A stretch of 64,000 nt of DNA from Hepsetus odoe (GCA_017165825.1 CM029386.1:21462425-21526424), one strand, 5' to 3'. Shown: positions 1 to 13,600, counted from the stretch's first letter. The notes: generated by a model not told the origin, from the letters alone. Program-made: numbers and translations.

Positions 1-530
1 TAGCGCCTCATCCAGTACTCCATTCCAAATTCTGGAGGAAGAGCCCTGAACACAGATACCTACATGCAGATATACTGGTCTGTGAGTTCCTCCCTTTCTT
101 CTACCACAGTGTCATAGAAAGACCTCAGAAGATTTCTGTTCACCCCAAAGGACCTCATCTGCTAAGGTGGCTGAAGTCCTTTGGAGTGAACAGAAATCTT
201 CGGAGGTCCTTCTAGGATACTGTGGTAGTGTCTGCTGGTGTGGAAGAATCGCAGAGAGGGACAGATGGAAACTAAACAAACTGGTCAAGAGGGCCAGCTC
301 TGTCCTGGACTGCCTGCTCAAATCCATTGAGCAGGTAGGGGAAGAGAGAATGTTCTCCAAACTAACATCCATCATGGACAACACCTCCCACCCCCTGCAT
401 GAGACTGTAGGAGCACTGAGCAGCTTGTTCAGCAGCAGACTGTTACACCCGCAGTGGGAGAAGGAGCTACCGCAGGTCATTCTTACCTGCAGCCATCAGA
501 CTCCACAACACTAGCCTAACATTATCTATT
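1..530 (+). mobile_element. LINE 3' end (CR1/L2/Rex1-like), partial
   Basis: The frame at 167-514 reads like the C-terminal tail of a fish non-LTR retrotransposon ORF2, with segments such as KLNKLVKRASSVLD, SIMDNTSHPLHETVGALSS and SSRLLHPQWEKE, and ends near the stop at 512-514. Only the last ~115 codons are present, so the copy is 5'-truncated. Its 3' UTR seems to be split by the next LINE and to continue at about 3,700-4,015. The clade is inferred from memory of similar fish elements. Confidence 0.6.
101..228. repeat. 57-bp inverted repeat, 14-bp loop
   Basis: Bases 101-157 are the near-perfect reverse complement of 172-228, with about five mismatches, leaving a 14-base spacer (158-171). 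The right arm is part of the LINE ORF; the left arm is the same piece inverted. This hairpin marks the 5' junction of the truncated LINE and resembles the 5' inversions produced by twin priming during LINE insertion. Confidence 0.85.
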
Positions 531-3500
531 TAATATTACCCATTTATTATTATTATTATTTTTCTTTCGGCTGCTCCTGTTTAGGGGTCGCCACAGCGGA
601 TCAACTGTCTCCATTTCTTCCTGTCTTTTGCATCTTCCTGCTTCAAACCGACCACCTGCATGTCCTCTCTCACCACATCCATAAAGCTCCTCTTTGGTCT
701 TCCTCTTCTTCTCTTTCCTGGCAGCTCCATCTTCAACATCCTCCTTCCAATATAATCCTCGTCTCTCCTCTGGACATGTCCAAACCAACGCAACCTTGCT
801 TCTCTAACTTTGTCTCCAAGACGTCTAACCTGAGCTGTCCCTCTAATATACTAATTTCTAATCCTGTCCATCCTCGTCACACCCAACGAAAATCTCAGCA
901 TCTTTAACTCTGACACCTCCAGCTCCGCCTCCTGCCTTTTCGTCAGTGCCACCGTCCCCAACCCATACAACATAGCTGGTCTCACTACTGTCCTGTAAAC
1001 CTTCCCTTTTACTCTAGTTGGTACGCGTCTGTCACAAATCACTCCAGCCACTCTTCTCCACCCATTCCAACCAGACTGCACTCTCTTCTTCACCTCTATT
1101 CCACACTCGCCATTACACTGAACTGTTGATCCCAAGTATTTAAACTCCTCCACCTTTGTTACCTCCACTCCCTGCATCCTAACCACTCCACTTTCCTCCC
1201 TTTCATTCACACTCATGTATTCTGTCTTTGCCCTACTCACTTTCATTCCTCTCCTCTCCAGAGCATATCTCCATCTCTCCAGGTACTCTTCAAGCTGCTC
1301 CCTACTCTCACTACAGATCACAATATCATCAGCAAACATCATCGTCCACGGAGACTCCTGTCTAATCTCGTCCGTCAACCTGTCCATTACTATTGCAAAC
1401 AAGAATGGGCTCAGTGCTGATCCTTAATGTAATCCAACCTTTACCCTAAATGCATCTGTCACTCCCACTGCAGATCTCACCACTGTTACACTGTCATCAT
1501 ACATATCCTGAACTACTCTCACATACTTCTCTGTAACACCAGACTTCCTCATACAAAACCACAACTCCTCTCTAGGCACCCTGTTATATGCTTTCTCCAA
1601 ATCCACAAAGGCACAATGCAACTCCTTCTGACCTTCTCTGTACTTCTCCATCAACACCCTCAGAGCAAACATTGCATCTGTGGTGCTCTTTCTCGGCATA
1701 AAACCATACTGCTGTTCACTGATCCTCACCTCTTTTCTTAACCTAGCTTCTACTACTCTTTCCCATAACTTCATGGTGTGGCTGATCAACTTTATCCCTC
1801 TATAGTTACTACAGCTCTGTGCATCACCCTTATTCTTGAAGATCGGTACCTGTACACTTCGTCTCCACTCCTCAGGCATCTTCTCACTTGCCAAGATTGT
1901 GTTAAACAATCTGGTCAGAAACTCAACTGCCATCTCCCCTAAACATCTCCATGCTTCCACTGGTATGTCATCCGGTCCAACAGCCTTTCCATTCTTCATC
2001 CTCTTCATCGCTGCCCTTACTTCCATCTTGTTTATTTGCTGCACTTCCTGGTTAACTCTTCTCACATTATCCAGTCTTCTCTCTCTCTCATTTTCTTCAT
2101 TCATCAGCCCCTCAAAGTATTCCTTCCATCTGCTCAACACGCTCTGTTCACCTGTGAGTACGTTATTATTTCTATCTTTAATCGCCCTGACCTGTAGCAC
2201 ATCCTTCCCAGATCTGTCTCTCTGTCTAGGCAATCGGTAAAGGTCCTTTTCTCCCTCTTTACTGTCCAACCTCTCATACAATTCACCAAACACCTTATCT
2301 TTGGCCTTCACCACTGCTTTCTTCGCCCTGCGGTTCATCTCCTTGTACACCTGTCTACTTTCTTCATCTCTCTGTATGTCCCATGTCTTCTTTGCCTCCC
2401 TCTTCTTTTGAATACACTTCTGGACTTCTTGGTTCCACCACCAGGTCTCCTTATCCTCTTTCTTCCTTCCGGATGTCACACCAAGTACATTTCTAGCCGT
2501 CTGCCTGATCACTTCTGCAGTAGTTTCCCAGCAATCCGGAAGCTCTTCGACACCTCCCAGTGCCCGTGTTAACTCCTGCCTGAATTCCACCTTACAGTCC
2601 TCCTCCTTCAGCTTCCACCACTTGATCCTCACCTCTGCCCTCACTTTCCTCCTCTTCTTGACCTCCAAGGTCATCCTACAGACCACCATCCTATGCTGTT
2701 TAGCTACACTTTCTCCTGTCACTACTTTGCAGTCTCTGATCTCTTTCAAACTGACCCTCCTGCAAAGAATATAATCCACCTGTGAGCATCTTCCTCCACT
2801 CTTATACGTCACCCTGTGCTCCTCCCTCTTCTTAAAATAAGTATTAACTACAGCCATTTTCATCCTTTTTGCAAAATCAACAACCATCTGACCTTCAGCA
2901 TTCCTCTCCTTGACACCATGCCTACCCATCACCTCCTCATCACCTCTGTTCCCTTCACCCACATGACCATTAAAATCTGCACCAATCATCACTCTCTCTC
3001 CTCTGGGTACACTCTCTATCACTTCATCTAACTCACTCCAGAATTTTTCCTTCTCTTTCATCTTACAACCAATTTGTGGAGAATAAGCACTAACAACATT
3101 CATTATCACACCTTCAACTTCCAGCTTCAAACTCATCACCCTCCCTGACACCCTCTTCACTTCCAAAACACTCTCCACATACTCTTCCTTCAGGATAACA
3201 CCTACTCCATTCCTCCTTCTAGCCACACCATGGTAGAGCAGTTTAAACCCTCCTCCAATACACCTGGCCTTACTACCCTTCCATCTAGTCTCTTGCACAC
3301 ACAAAATGTCAACCTTCCTTCTCTCCATCATATCAGCAAATTCTTTACCTTTACCAGTCATGCTGCCAACATTCAAAGTCCCTACCCTCACTTCCACTCT
3401 CCTCTCCTTCTTTCTCTCCTTCTCCCTCTGGATATGCCTTCCTCCTCTTCTTCTTCTTCTTTGGCCAACAGTAGTCCAATTTCATCCAGCACCCTGTAGG

Positions 3501-3700
3501 CTAACAGCACTGATGGCGGTCGTTGTTAACCCGGGCCTCGACCGATCCGGTATGGAATTCTGTATCGTTGTCCGCATATTGATTTGGAGTTTTACAGTTT
3601 TACACCGGATGCCCTTCCTGACGTAACCCTCCCCATTTACCCGGGCTTGGGAACAGCACGAAGAAATCTACTGGCTTGTGCATCAGTAGTGGCTGGGTTT
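531..3700 (-). mobile_element. RTE-type LINE, nearly full length, antisense
   Basis: A non-LTR retrotransposon read on the minus strand. Its 5' region is about 3,400-3,690, the coding region 3,397 down to 581, and the 3' end at about 540 is a short (ATT)n tail, as RTE elements often have. It lies inside the 3' UTR of another LINE, so the insertions are nested. Four or more truncated relatives occur elsewhere in the window (5,241, 25,690, 33,700 and 40,945). No clean target duplication can be defined because both flanks are TTATTA-rich. Confidence 0.85.
581..3397 (-). pseudogene. RTE endonuclease-reverse transcriptase ORF, two stops
   Basis: One minus-strand frame begins at 3,397 with an APE-type endonuclease (LNVGSMTGK, QETRWKG, GADFNGHVG, QVDYILCRR). 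The reverse transcriptase follows (IFKNKG, SNYRGIKL, FVDLEKAY, then the catalytic FADDIVIC at about 1,320-1,350). The C-terminal tail includes RWFGHVQRRDEDYIGRRMLK. The frame is interrupted at 1,424-1,426 (TAA, just after the VGLH motif) and again just before the ORF at 581-793 (TAG where relatives carry Glu after RIRN). Both are single-base nonsense changes without frameshift, so the copy is dead but young-looking. Confidence 0.9.
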
Positions 3701-4015
3701 ATTATTATCATTATTACATTTAAATGTATTTATTTATCATTTATTTATTTATAATGTATTATTATTTACTACTACTATTATTATTCTTATTATTGTTTAT
3801 TTATTTATTTATTTTTATTATTATATGCTCTCTGTGTATTAGGTTATCTTTCCTGTTTTTATGTTCTTTCTTCTTGCTAATTGCCCTGCAAATATGCATA
3901 TATAGATAGACATATATATTTATATATAGCTCTGTATATGGATATCTTTCCTTGCTTTTTCTTATATTCTTTCTTGCTTGCTTGTTCTTTCTTGTTAAAG
4001 AGCCCTGTAACATCC
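3701..4015 (+). mobile_element. AT-rich LINE 3' UTR remnant (right half)
   Basis: A low-complexity stretch of TTAT/TTTA runs is followed by ATATAGATAGACATATATAT and CTTTCTTGCTTGCTTGTTC, ending at AAAGAGCCCTGTAAC. This composition resembles the 3' UTR of CR1/L2-type fish LINEs. I read it as the continuation of the element at 1-530, separated by the RTE insertion. This is inference; no coding sequence is present. Confidence 0.4.
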
Positions 4016-4568
4016 TATTCTATTCCATCTGTTACTGGGCTCTGGTTTCAATCTGCCAAATTCCTATGTGGGGTCACTTGCTTCACCTTCTTTATCTAAT
4101 AACCCCCCTGCATGACCTTCCCACCTAACAACCCCTGCGTGAACATCTTATTTACGTTCTTTGCCCATCTTCTACCTCCTATAAACACCTAGAAATCTCT
4201 TCTGGTCTAAGTACCTATTGCACATAGCTTCTTTACTCCAGATCACAAAGGAATGAAAGAGGGGGATTGTCGCAGTTACAAAGTAATCTTCTTTACTAGA
4301 AGAGTAATCTTAATACTAGTACAGAGTTCTTTAATTTTCTATCATATTGTGATGAAAATGCACAGATGCTGAACATGTTCCAAACCCTGGAAAAAACAAT
4401 CATGAAACACTAACAAACTTAGCACTGCTTTGATGGAGCTCAGAAATAATATTTTTTCCATCTTGACTCAAGAGAATCAGACATAATATGAGTTGGAATT
4501 CAACGTGTTTAACTTTAGGCATGACCTGCACATGTGTTTGAACTTTGACCTATCCCGTCCTTCTCCAG
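4016..4568. other. Intron sequence upstream of first visible C3 exon
   Basis: There is no ORF or repeat that I recognise. The tract ends in the polypyrimidine-AG acceptor TCCCGTCCTTCTCCAG of the exon at 4,569. The first three exons of a C3 gene (signal peptide and MG1 domain) are not in the window and should lie to the left. Confidence 0.5.
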
Positions 4569-4642
4569 TTAAATACAGAGTCTTCTCAGTGACTCCTGAT
4601 CTGCAGCCTCACGACCAGACTGGAATCTCTGTTGAAGTCATA
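4569..4642 (+). CDS. c3: C3-like exon 4 (MG2 domain)
   Basis: The acceptor is TTCTCCAG and the donor GTAAGT. The exon reads KYRVFSVTPDLQPHDQTGIS and then VEVI, matching the start of the C3 MG2 strand region. It begins with two bases of a split codon and ends in phase 0. Confidence 0.85.
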
Positions 4643-7600
4643 GTAAGTAGAAATTTTCTGGAATATTCAGGATAGTTTTTTTAATGAATGGATACTGGCT
4701 TGAAATTAAACTGTGATAAAAAAGTCATACTATCCTTTCATTATGCATTTTCCTGATCATAACGATCCAGTACACGATTAAAATCTCAGCTTGCAGTTTG
4801 CAGGCTGCTGATGGAGTGGTAATCTCCTTCTTTTGTCTGAAAATATTGTATACCACTTTACTGCTGCTTTATTGCAACAGAGTACTTCAGGGTGGAGGAA
4901 TATCTGAGTGAAGTTTATTATTCAGGTGAGGGTTCATAAGGGACTTATAGGTTTAATGGCCTACTTGAGCAGCTGATGGGTGTGAAAATAAAAGGGTATC
5001 TGAACATATTTAATATTTTTGTATTTCTGAATGTTAGTGCAACATATTATGCTTAATAGTTCTGACATTATTTTTGAAGAATCCTCAAGGAATCAGCATC
5101 CAAAGTGATTTGATCTATCCTAAACAAGGGATTGTGACTGGGACGTTCTACATCCCTGAGCCTGCCAGGTTAGTCCACTGCAGTGATTGTTCATGATGAT
5201 ACCAGTAGTGCATAGCACGCAAATCCTGTAACAAATTTTCTTCTTATTATTATTTCATCTGCTCCCAGTGGGGGTCTCCAGAACAGATCCATTTTTCCAT
5301 TTCTTCCTGTCCTCTGCCTCTTCCATTTTCACACCAACCCCCTACATGTCCTCTCTCCCCACATCTAAAACCTCCTCTTTATCCTTCCTATTCTTCTTTC
5401 CTGGCAGTTCTATCCTCAACATCCCTCTCCTGATATACTCCTCATGAGCACCACCATCTGCAACCCATACAACATAGCTGGTTTCACTACTGTCCTGTAA
5501 ACCTTCCCTTTTACTCTAGCTGGTTTGTGTCTGCCACAAATCACTCCAGCCACTCTTCTCCACCCATTCCAACCTGCCTGCACTCTCTTCTTCACCTCTC
5601 TTCCACACTCGCCGTTACTCTGAACTGTTGATCCCAAGACATTTCTGTCAGTACGATCAAACACTTTCTAATTGAACTTTTTCTAATTTAACTTTTTCTA
5701 ATTTAAAACTGTTGCTTGTTCTCCCAAGCTCTGGAAAATGGACTATTGCAACATGGTTCAGAAACTCACCTCAGAAGAACTTCACAGCTGAATTTGAAGT
5801 TAAAGAATATGGTGAGACTTTGATATTTAGAGAATTAAACATTCATCTCTGCATGTACAGTAACTTATTTCTTGCTTCGCAGTGCTGCCAACCTTTGAAG
5901 TCACATTAGAACCATCCAAGCCATTTTTTTACGTGGACGATGAAGGTCTTCAAGTGACAATCAGTGCCAAGTGAGAGAAATATAAGTGTTCACATTTGCA
6001 GAAATATATTTTGAGGAACATTAAAGTCATTTCACATCCATGGAAATGACCGTGGACATCCATGAACAGGAGAGCTTCAAAGAACCCAGTGTAAACAATG
6101 TGATTTATGTGAAGGTATCTCTTTGGAAACAACGTGAATGGAAATGCATTCGTGGTGTTTGGTGTGATGCAAGATGAGAGCAAGACCAGTCTACCAGCAT
6201 CACTGAGGAAAGTTTCGGTGAGTACAGCACAAAATAAAGAAAAGAGTACAATGACTTAAACCAGTGGAGGAGAAATGAGGGCCTTGAAAAAAGGAATCAT
6301 TGGCTCAAGTTTAAAAATAACATTTAAGTGGTTGATTCGATGTCAGATATTTTATGGAATTGATTACTTTAAGTTGAAGTTGATCCAAAGGCTTTCTTTG
6401 CTTCAGTGTGGATTAGTAGAAATCACTAAACTCCACCAAACCAAACTCTTCTATTTAATGCATTTCCAAAGATGCAATGATTACAAAACTTGGGCCACAA
6501 ATACACATTTTTGCAGAACGAACGAAAATCTGGAAAAACAAAATAATAGTGTCCAAAACATCTAGAAAGAAATCATTCAAAAATATATATCAAGGAACAT
6601 GTGTGACTGAATGAAGGATCACCTTTTGAATATCTGAGATTGGCTAAAAGTTACGACCATAAAATATATCAGCTGAATGTTAAGGGCTTTCATAAGAAAC
6701 AAAAAAGGTTGTGCAGTTGCTCCATAATTAACATTTTCTTTATTCATTGTCAGATTTATTGTTTGCAAGCTGATGATGAATTTAAGAGCATTGAGGTCAG
6801 ATATTCGGAGAGACTTGGAGGCAACTGGAATGGCACCTTCAACTCAAGAAGACAATTAGATGATTGCTATGCCATGTTTTTTACTCTTGAACAATTATGT
6901 TCAAACCCAGAAAAAATTCATGTTCCTTTCTTGGGAATCAAACCAAGAACCTTCATGCTCCACATTTTGCTTCCCCTCTAAAGTAAAGCTCTTTAGACAT
7001 GGTCCGAATATTGTGAAGATTGGTTTGGATACTGCATGCAAAGTGAAGAGACCCAGAAACTGGAACTGAAGGTTTAGTGTTACAGTGCTGGTTTTCTTTT
7101 CTTTTACACGCAGGTCATCAAAGGTGTGGGTAATGCTCAACTGACTAGAGAGATGATACAGAAAACCTTCCCAGATGTCACACAGCTGGTTGGAAGCTCT
7201 TTGTATATAACAGTCAGTGTGTTAACAGAGACTGGTAAGAGTCAAGATGATTGATTAAGTGCACACATTAATGTCTTTGATTATTAGAAGTGAAGTAATA
7301 AACCATTCACTGTGATGTTTTTTTTTTTATTATTTACTGAAAATGAGTGTGTTTGTGTTTCAGGAAGTGAAATGGTGGAAGCCCAAAAGACTGGTATCCA
7401 GATCGTGACCTCACCGTATACCATCCACTTCAAAAGAACCCCAAAATACTTCAAACCTGGAATGCCTTTTGATGTTGCGGTATAACAATCAGACACACTT
7501 TACTAGCAACTTATGCTTCGTAGAAACACCTCCAACCTGTCAGACCCTTCTACCCAACTGTTGGATTCTCCGACTGAGAACCGAGGTTCGAGGAGTCAGT

Positions 7601-10600
7601 GATGAGGCGAAGAGGTCTTTAAGCTATAGCGAAGTTTATTAACAGAAAAGTAATGGAGTTCTTACAAGATGTTCAAGAGACCGGTCAGTGTTCCTCTCTG
7701 TGTGGAATCCTTTCTCTCTCCCTTGCATAGTTCAGAGTGTGCCTTTTTTCTGTCCCCGGGAGCTCCAAGGCTCCAGTGGAGACACCTAATCTAAGACTTT
7801 GACCTTGTTTGGGTGTTTTTGATGTGCAAGGAAAGCGTTACTCAGAAGAGAACAGAGAAAAATAGAGATGCAGTTACAGAGGAATATATACGAATAAAAT
7901 AACATAAATAAATAAGTAAAATCAAGCTACAATCCATCACTCCCCCTGTGATTCTATGTAAACCCATTGAATCAACAATTTGATCTAAAGCATGTGCTGT
8001 ATCATTATTAACATCTTCCATTACTCTCACTACTTCTCTAATTTCATCTAAAGCTACCGTCATTCCATAATTAGGAAAAAGAGCTGAAAAGAATCTTTTA
8101 GCAGGTTGTGCTACAAGTTCATGAGAATGAAATAAATCCCGTTTGTGTAAATGATTATGTCTAGGATCAGTAGTGTGTCTCAAGGCTGATATGACGTAAG
8201 CTGCATAACATGTACCTGACCAATGTTCAGGCAGATAACTGAAAGCTGTGTTACCACAAACGTACACGGTCCCGTTCACATTGGGAGTGTCATCTGAAAA
8301 ATATGCAATTTGAAAATCAAGGTAAACTGTACAGAATAATCATTCAGGTGTACTATGACAGATGGTTCATCAGGTGTGATGGTCAAATGACGTACACTAG
8401 AACCTAAATAAGGTCCAGAACCATTATTACTCCAACATAGATTCCCTTTGGGTGTGTGTGCTAACTTTATGGGTGTATCTGGTTTAGTTATTGGTCTTAC
8501 GTGGTGATTAGCAGTTATGACTCTCATTACCCAAATCCTCACGTTTCAGAAAGGGCAGGTGCAGTCGTGATCAGTGATGGGGGAGAGCTGCAATTTGTGG
8601 GAACATTTCCGCACCATGTGGAATTAGACCACAGATCCAACAATCTGACTTGTTAAACACTTTTGCAAATCCATGCGCTGCGTCTATAGAGGTGTTTCCC
8701 CTTAAACCGTCATCGTGACCGACCACAAGGGCAACCTGTAAATACAAACACAAGAGAAGGTTAAACATCATGGTTTTCTTCATACACATAAGGAGCTGTG
8801 TATTTATGTGTTTTTACTCTTTTTTTTTATCGTCAAGTAAGAATGAGTTCACTGTCTTCTGGTTGGTTGAAGTTTATCCCCAGCAGCGGAGGCTACTAAG
8901 GGAGAGGATACTAGCACTTCACCTTAGAGCATTCCTCTATATCAGGAACAAAGTCTTCAGTCCTGAAGACTGAGGACGATGAGGGCAATGGCATATCCGA
9001 TGCCCATTGTTCGACAAATTTCTTGGCAAACTGCAACTGTGAAACGTGTCCCTTGATCTGAGTCAATACGACAGGGCAGGCCCCATCTTGGTATGAAATT
9101 CTTCACCAAGGTTTTCGCTGTGTGGACAGCCGTTGCTTTTCGGCATGGTGATGCTTCCACCCATCTTGAAAACTTGTCCACAATGACAACAGAGCGCCTT
9201 TTTCAAATTCTGGAAAGCTTGGATTTGTTTTTGGTTCAATTTGATTGCATCTGTTGGATCCTTCCGTCCTTTTAGCAGATCGGTCAAAGGCTGTGCGATT
9301 TCTGTGTACGAATCAACCCATGCTCGGTTGTAGTTGCACAATCCCAAGAAAGAGCACAATTCCTTAACTGTTTTCGGCTCTTTTGCTGTCTTGATCATTT
9401 GTGTTCGATCTTGAGTGATTTCTCGTTTTCCATGTGAAATCTTTTGTCCAAGGTAAACAACTTCAGCTTGCATGATTTGAGCTTTGGTGAAACTTGTTTT
9501 GTGTCCTCTTTCATATAGGAAGTCCAAGATATCTGTGTCGGAATACAAGTGATTTCGGCTCCAGTGTCTATGAGAAAATCAGTTTCTGTCTCATTAATCA
9601 TTATGCTGGCATACAATCCATCTGCCCGATGCTCTACCAGTGCCAGAATTGACTGGAGAGCAGGCTCACTCAGTTTTTTGTCTCTGCTGCACTCAGGAGC
9701 TGCCGTCGTTGACTCGGGGTCAGTTTGCGGAATCTCTCAAATAGATCAAATAGATTACCCTCTCCGGTGTCATCATTGCTTTTTGATCCGTTGTCATTGC
9801 CATGATCACCTTGTGGTTTGTCATTCGCTTGATTCGGATCCTTCTGAAACCAACACTGTTTTGCCCAATGCCCATTTTTTTCCACATATGAAGCAGGGTG
9901 TTGTCTTCTTATCAGCTTTGTTGGTTTTTCTGGATTCATTTCCGTCCAATTGAGCCATTCAGACTTTCACTGCGAGGTCGGCTTCCATGCTTCCAGCTGT
10001 CTCAACAATTTGTCAGATACTTTTTCCTGCATCCTTCTCACAACCCAGGTACGTGACTTTCAAGAGCCTGGACAATTCTACGTTTAGTCCGTCAAAAAAG
10101 GATGTCTTTAACGGGGTGCTATTTGCCTGGTCATAATTGTCTTCTGTGATGTTAGGAAACCCAGAATAATCAAGCCAAGCTTGTTTGAAACGTTCAGCAT
10201 ATTCGTAAACGCTTTCTTTTGGCTTCTGTTGGCAAGCAGTAATCAGAGACCAATTTGTTCGTACTGGATTTAGCTCATCTAGCCATTCTTTTATGGCCTC
10301 CCATCCCTCTTTCAGATTTTGTTTATCATCACCCAAAGCCAGATGGAGTCTTTCTGTCAGTCTCCCCACCCATGAGCGAGAAACCATTGCAGATAGGATC
10401 TGAAGTGCGTCTTCTTCTTCATAAATATCTCTTAGACGGCACAATTCTCTCCAGGTCTTTCTTGATCCACCCTTGGGATGAGGAGTTTCTTTAGATCATT
10501 TGTCAATTTTTTCAGGTTCCGCTGGAACATGGGACACCAAAGTTTTGTAGGTTATATCACCATCCTCTTCCTTAACCTTACCTCTTCTTTCCCTAATGGG

Positions 10601-13600
10601 AGCTAGGCGGGCAGGGACATGATCAGTGTCACTCTTGCTTTCACTCTTGCTTTCATTCACTCTGCGATTTTTTCCTTGTTTTTTCTTTGCAGGTTTTTCA
10701 TACAAAGTGTGTTTTAGTGGCGTGTTGTTGGATGATGCGCTAGTTGAGGAGCCCCTTTTCTTACTCTCATCTCTCCCTGTGACTTTCCCTTCCTCCAACA
10801 AACCCCGCTGTTCCCTCTCCAATGCGTTGAGATCAGGATACAGTTTGTTTGCTGATAGAGGCTGAGCTTCTCCCAGAGGGATGAGGAGGGGGTAAGCAGG
10901 CATCACAGGCATTAACCCATAGGGAGGGCCAGAAGGAGCGCACCAGAGCTTCGGGACACACCCGTAATTGAAAGGCGGGAAGAAAGATGCTCCGCCCCCC
11001 TGGGGTCGTTCCTGCGCACCAGGCGGCTCGGCATTTGCAATGTTTGCACCCGATAGCAACGCATCTCTTTCCGCTTCTACTCTTTCCAACTCCCCCACTA
11101 ATCTGTTTATCTCTGCATCCTTTTTCAGAACCTCAGCGTTCTGTAGATGGACCTCAGCGTCCTTTTGTCGCACCTCAGCGTCCTTTAGTTGGACCTCAGC
11201 ATCTTTTCTCAGAACCTCAGTGTTCTTTCTCAGAACCCCAGTGTTCTTTCTCTGTATTTCTTCGACCAAAGCAGTGAATCTGGACTGAGTGGTCCTTGAC
11301 TCTCTATCAGCTTCAGTTTTTCACATCATCTCACTCCTGCGTCTGAGCTGACCCAGCACAACAAGTGGCCATTTCAACTTTTTCTCACTCTTCTTCATAA
11401 GCTGAGTTTTACCCCAAGCCTTATGAATCACATCCAAAGACCAGATACCTCTGACATCAGCATTAACCGCATACTTTTCCACAATTTTCTGTTCAATCTC
11501 TTTCAGGTTCAATGAGCCTTTAATATACACATTGAGACTACTGATCATGTGAATCTCATCAACATCCGGCACCACCACATCAGTATTTGTTGATTTTTTC
11601 TATCCCCACATTATGACAATTTCAAAAATTTCTCAATTTCAGCCCAATTTTATGTTACTGGAAATTTCCCGTTACTTGTTACAAGATTGCTTTAGATCTT
11701 CACCACAGACTCCTTTCCAGATTGATCTTGAAGAGGAGGGAGTTCACTTTTTTACACACAGCAGTTCTCCTCAACCCAGCAGCAGATTAAGACAGTAGGA
11801 GGCCTTACCTCTTTCAAAGTGTCAGCACTTCTGTTCCTGACTTTTGGTCAACCGTGTCGCCTTCCAATTGCTTTTCCCGTCTGTTCCAAGTAAATGCTGT
11901 TCGTGACGCCAACTGTTGGATTCTCCGATTGAGAACCGAGGTTCGAGGAGTCAGTAATGAGGCGAAGAGGTCTTTAAGCTATAGCGAAGTTTATTAACAG
12001 AAAAGTAACAGAGTTCTTACAAGATGTTCAAAAGACTGGTCAGTGTTCCTCTCTGTGTGGAATCCTTTCTCTCTCCCTTGCACAGTTCAGAGTGTGCCTT
12101 TTTATCTGTCTCCAGGAGCTCCAAGGCCTCCGGTGGAGACACCTAATCTAAGACTATGACCTTGTTTGGGTTTTTTTTATGTGCAAAGAAAACGTTACTC
12201 AGAAGAGAACAGAGAAAAATAGAGATGCAGTTACAGAGGAATATATACGAATAAAATAACAGAAATAAATTAGTAAAATCAAGCTACAATCCATCACAAC
12301 TCACTGGTCTCGGATCTGTGGGCGTGGTCTAATAAACTGAGTTCTCAAACTCCCAGCTACATGTATGAGCACATTCTTCTGTAAACTTGTCTGTTGATTA
12401 CCTACAGCTTTGAGAACCTGAGTTTCTGACAAAATGTGAAGAAATATTCAGTTCACTGTTGCTCTCACTATTTCACTCAGCATGGTGGGCCGACTGGTGG
12501 AGGGCTCATTGATTGTCTGATGAGCTGTACAGGACTGAGAATCAAAAATGTTCATCTGTGATTTGAACAGGTTTATGTGACGAATCCAGACCAGACACCT
12601 GCTAATGATGTGGACGTGATGATCAACGAACAGCCTGGTCGGACACAGGAGAACGGAATGGCAAATGTCAAGGTCAACACCCGGGAAGGAACCAGCACTC
12701 TAACAATCACTGTGAGCCTTGTATTGTTTGGCTTTTTCCAAAACTTCACAAAATGATCGACCAAAGCCCAAAAGACACAGCAATAATGAATAATAATAAT
12801 CAATGAAATTAAACAGACTTTATTGTATAACAGGGACGAACCAACGACCCAGATATATCACAAAACAGACAAGATGAAAAGACAATGACTGCCCAAGCCT
12901 ATGCTACCCAAGGAGGCTCCAACAATTATCTTCACATTGGCATTGATACTGCAGAGCTCAAAGTTGGTGACTTTCTGAAAATTAATCTGATTTCCAGCAA
13001 GAGCCCTGGGATCCAAAATCAAGACTTCACATACTTGGTTTGTACACCTCTTCAAGCAAATATTTTATACATTTTCTCATGTAAACTTAACTGCAACATT
13101 CAGTATTTAATCACATTACTCTCAGTAAACTGGGAAAAGGGGGAGTCAGAACTTGATTTGTATATCCATTCCATCCATTCTCCTCCGCTTATCCGAGGTC
13201 GGGTCGCGGGGACAGCAGCTTCAGCAGGGATGCCCAGACTTCCCTCTCTCCGGCCACTTCTTCCAGCTCCTCCGGCCGGATCCCGAGGCGTTCCCAGGCC
13301 AGCCAAAAGACAAAGTCTCTCCAGCGTGTCCTGGGTCTTCCCCGGGGTCTCTTTCCGGTGGGACGTGCCTGGAACACCTCACCAGGGAGGCGTCCAGGGG
13401 ACATCCTAATCAGATGCCCGAGCCACCTCATCTGACTCCTCTCGATGCGGAGGAGCAGTGGCTCTACTTTGAGCCCTTCCCGGATGACTGAGCTTCTCAC
13501 CCTATCTCTAAGAGAAAGCCCAGACACCCTGTGGAGGAAACTCATTTCGGCCGCTTGTACTCGCGATCTCGTTCTTTCGGTCACTACCCACAGCTCGTGA

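Larger units (their letters stand above)
7559..12296 (-). mobile_element. Endogenous retrovirus, internally deleted, antisense in C3 intron 10
   Basis: Two near-identical LTRs (7,559-7,939 and 11,914-12,296), each with TG..CA ends, bound minus-strand remnants of gag, protease, reverse transcriptase, integrase and env. CAAC flanks both sides (7,555-7,558 and 12,297-12,300), a 4-bp target duplication. A purine-rich GGGGGAG tract abuts the 3' LTR and a TGGCGTCACG-type primer-binding candidate lies two bases inside the 5' LTR. The interior is only ~4 kb, so much of pol and env is deleted, and every ORF is broken by frameshifts or stops. It is a non-functional copy. Confidence 0.93.
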
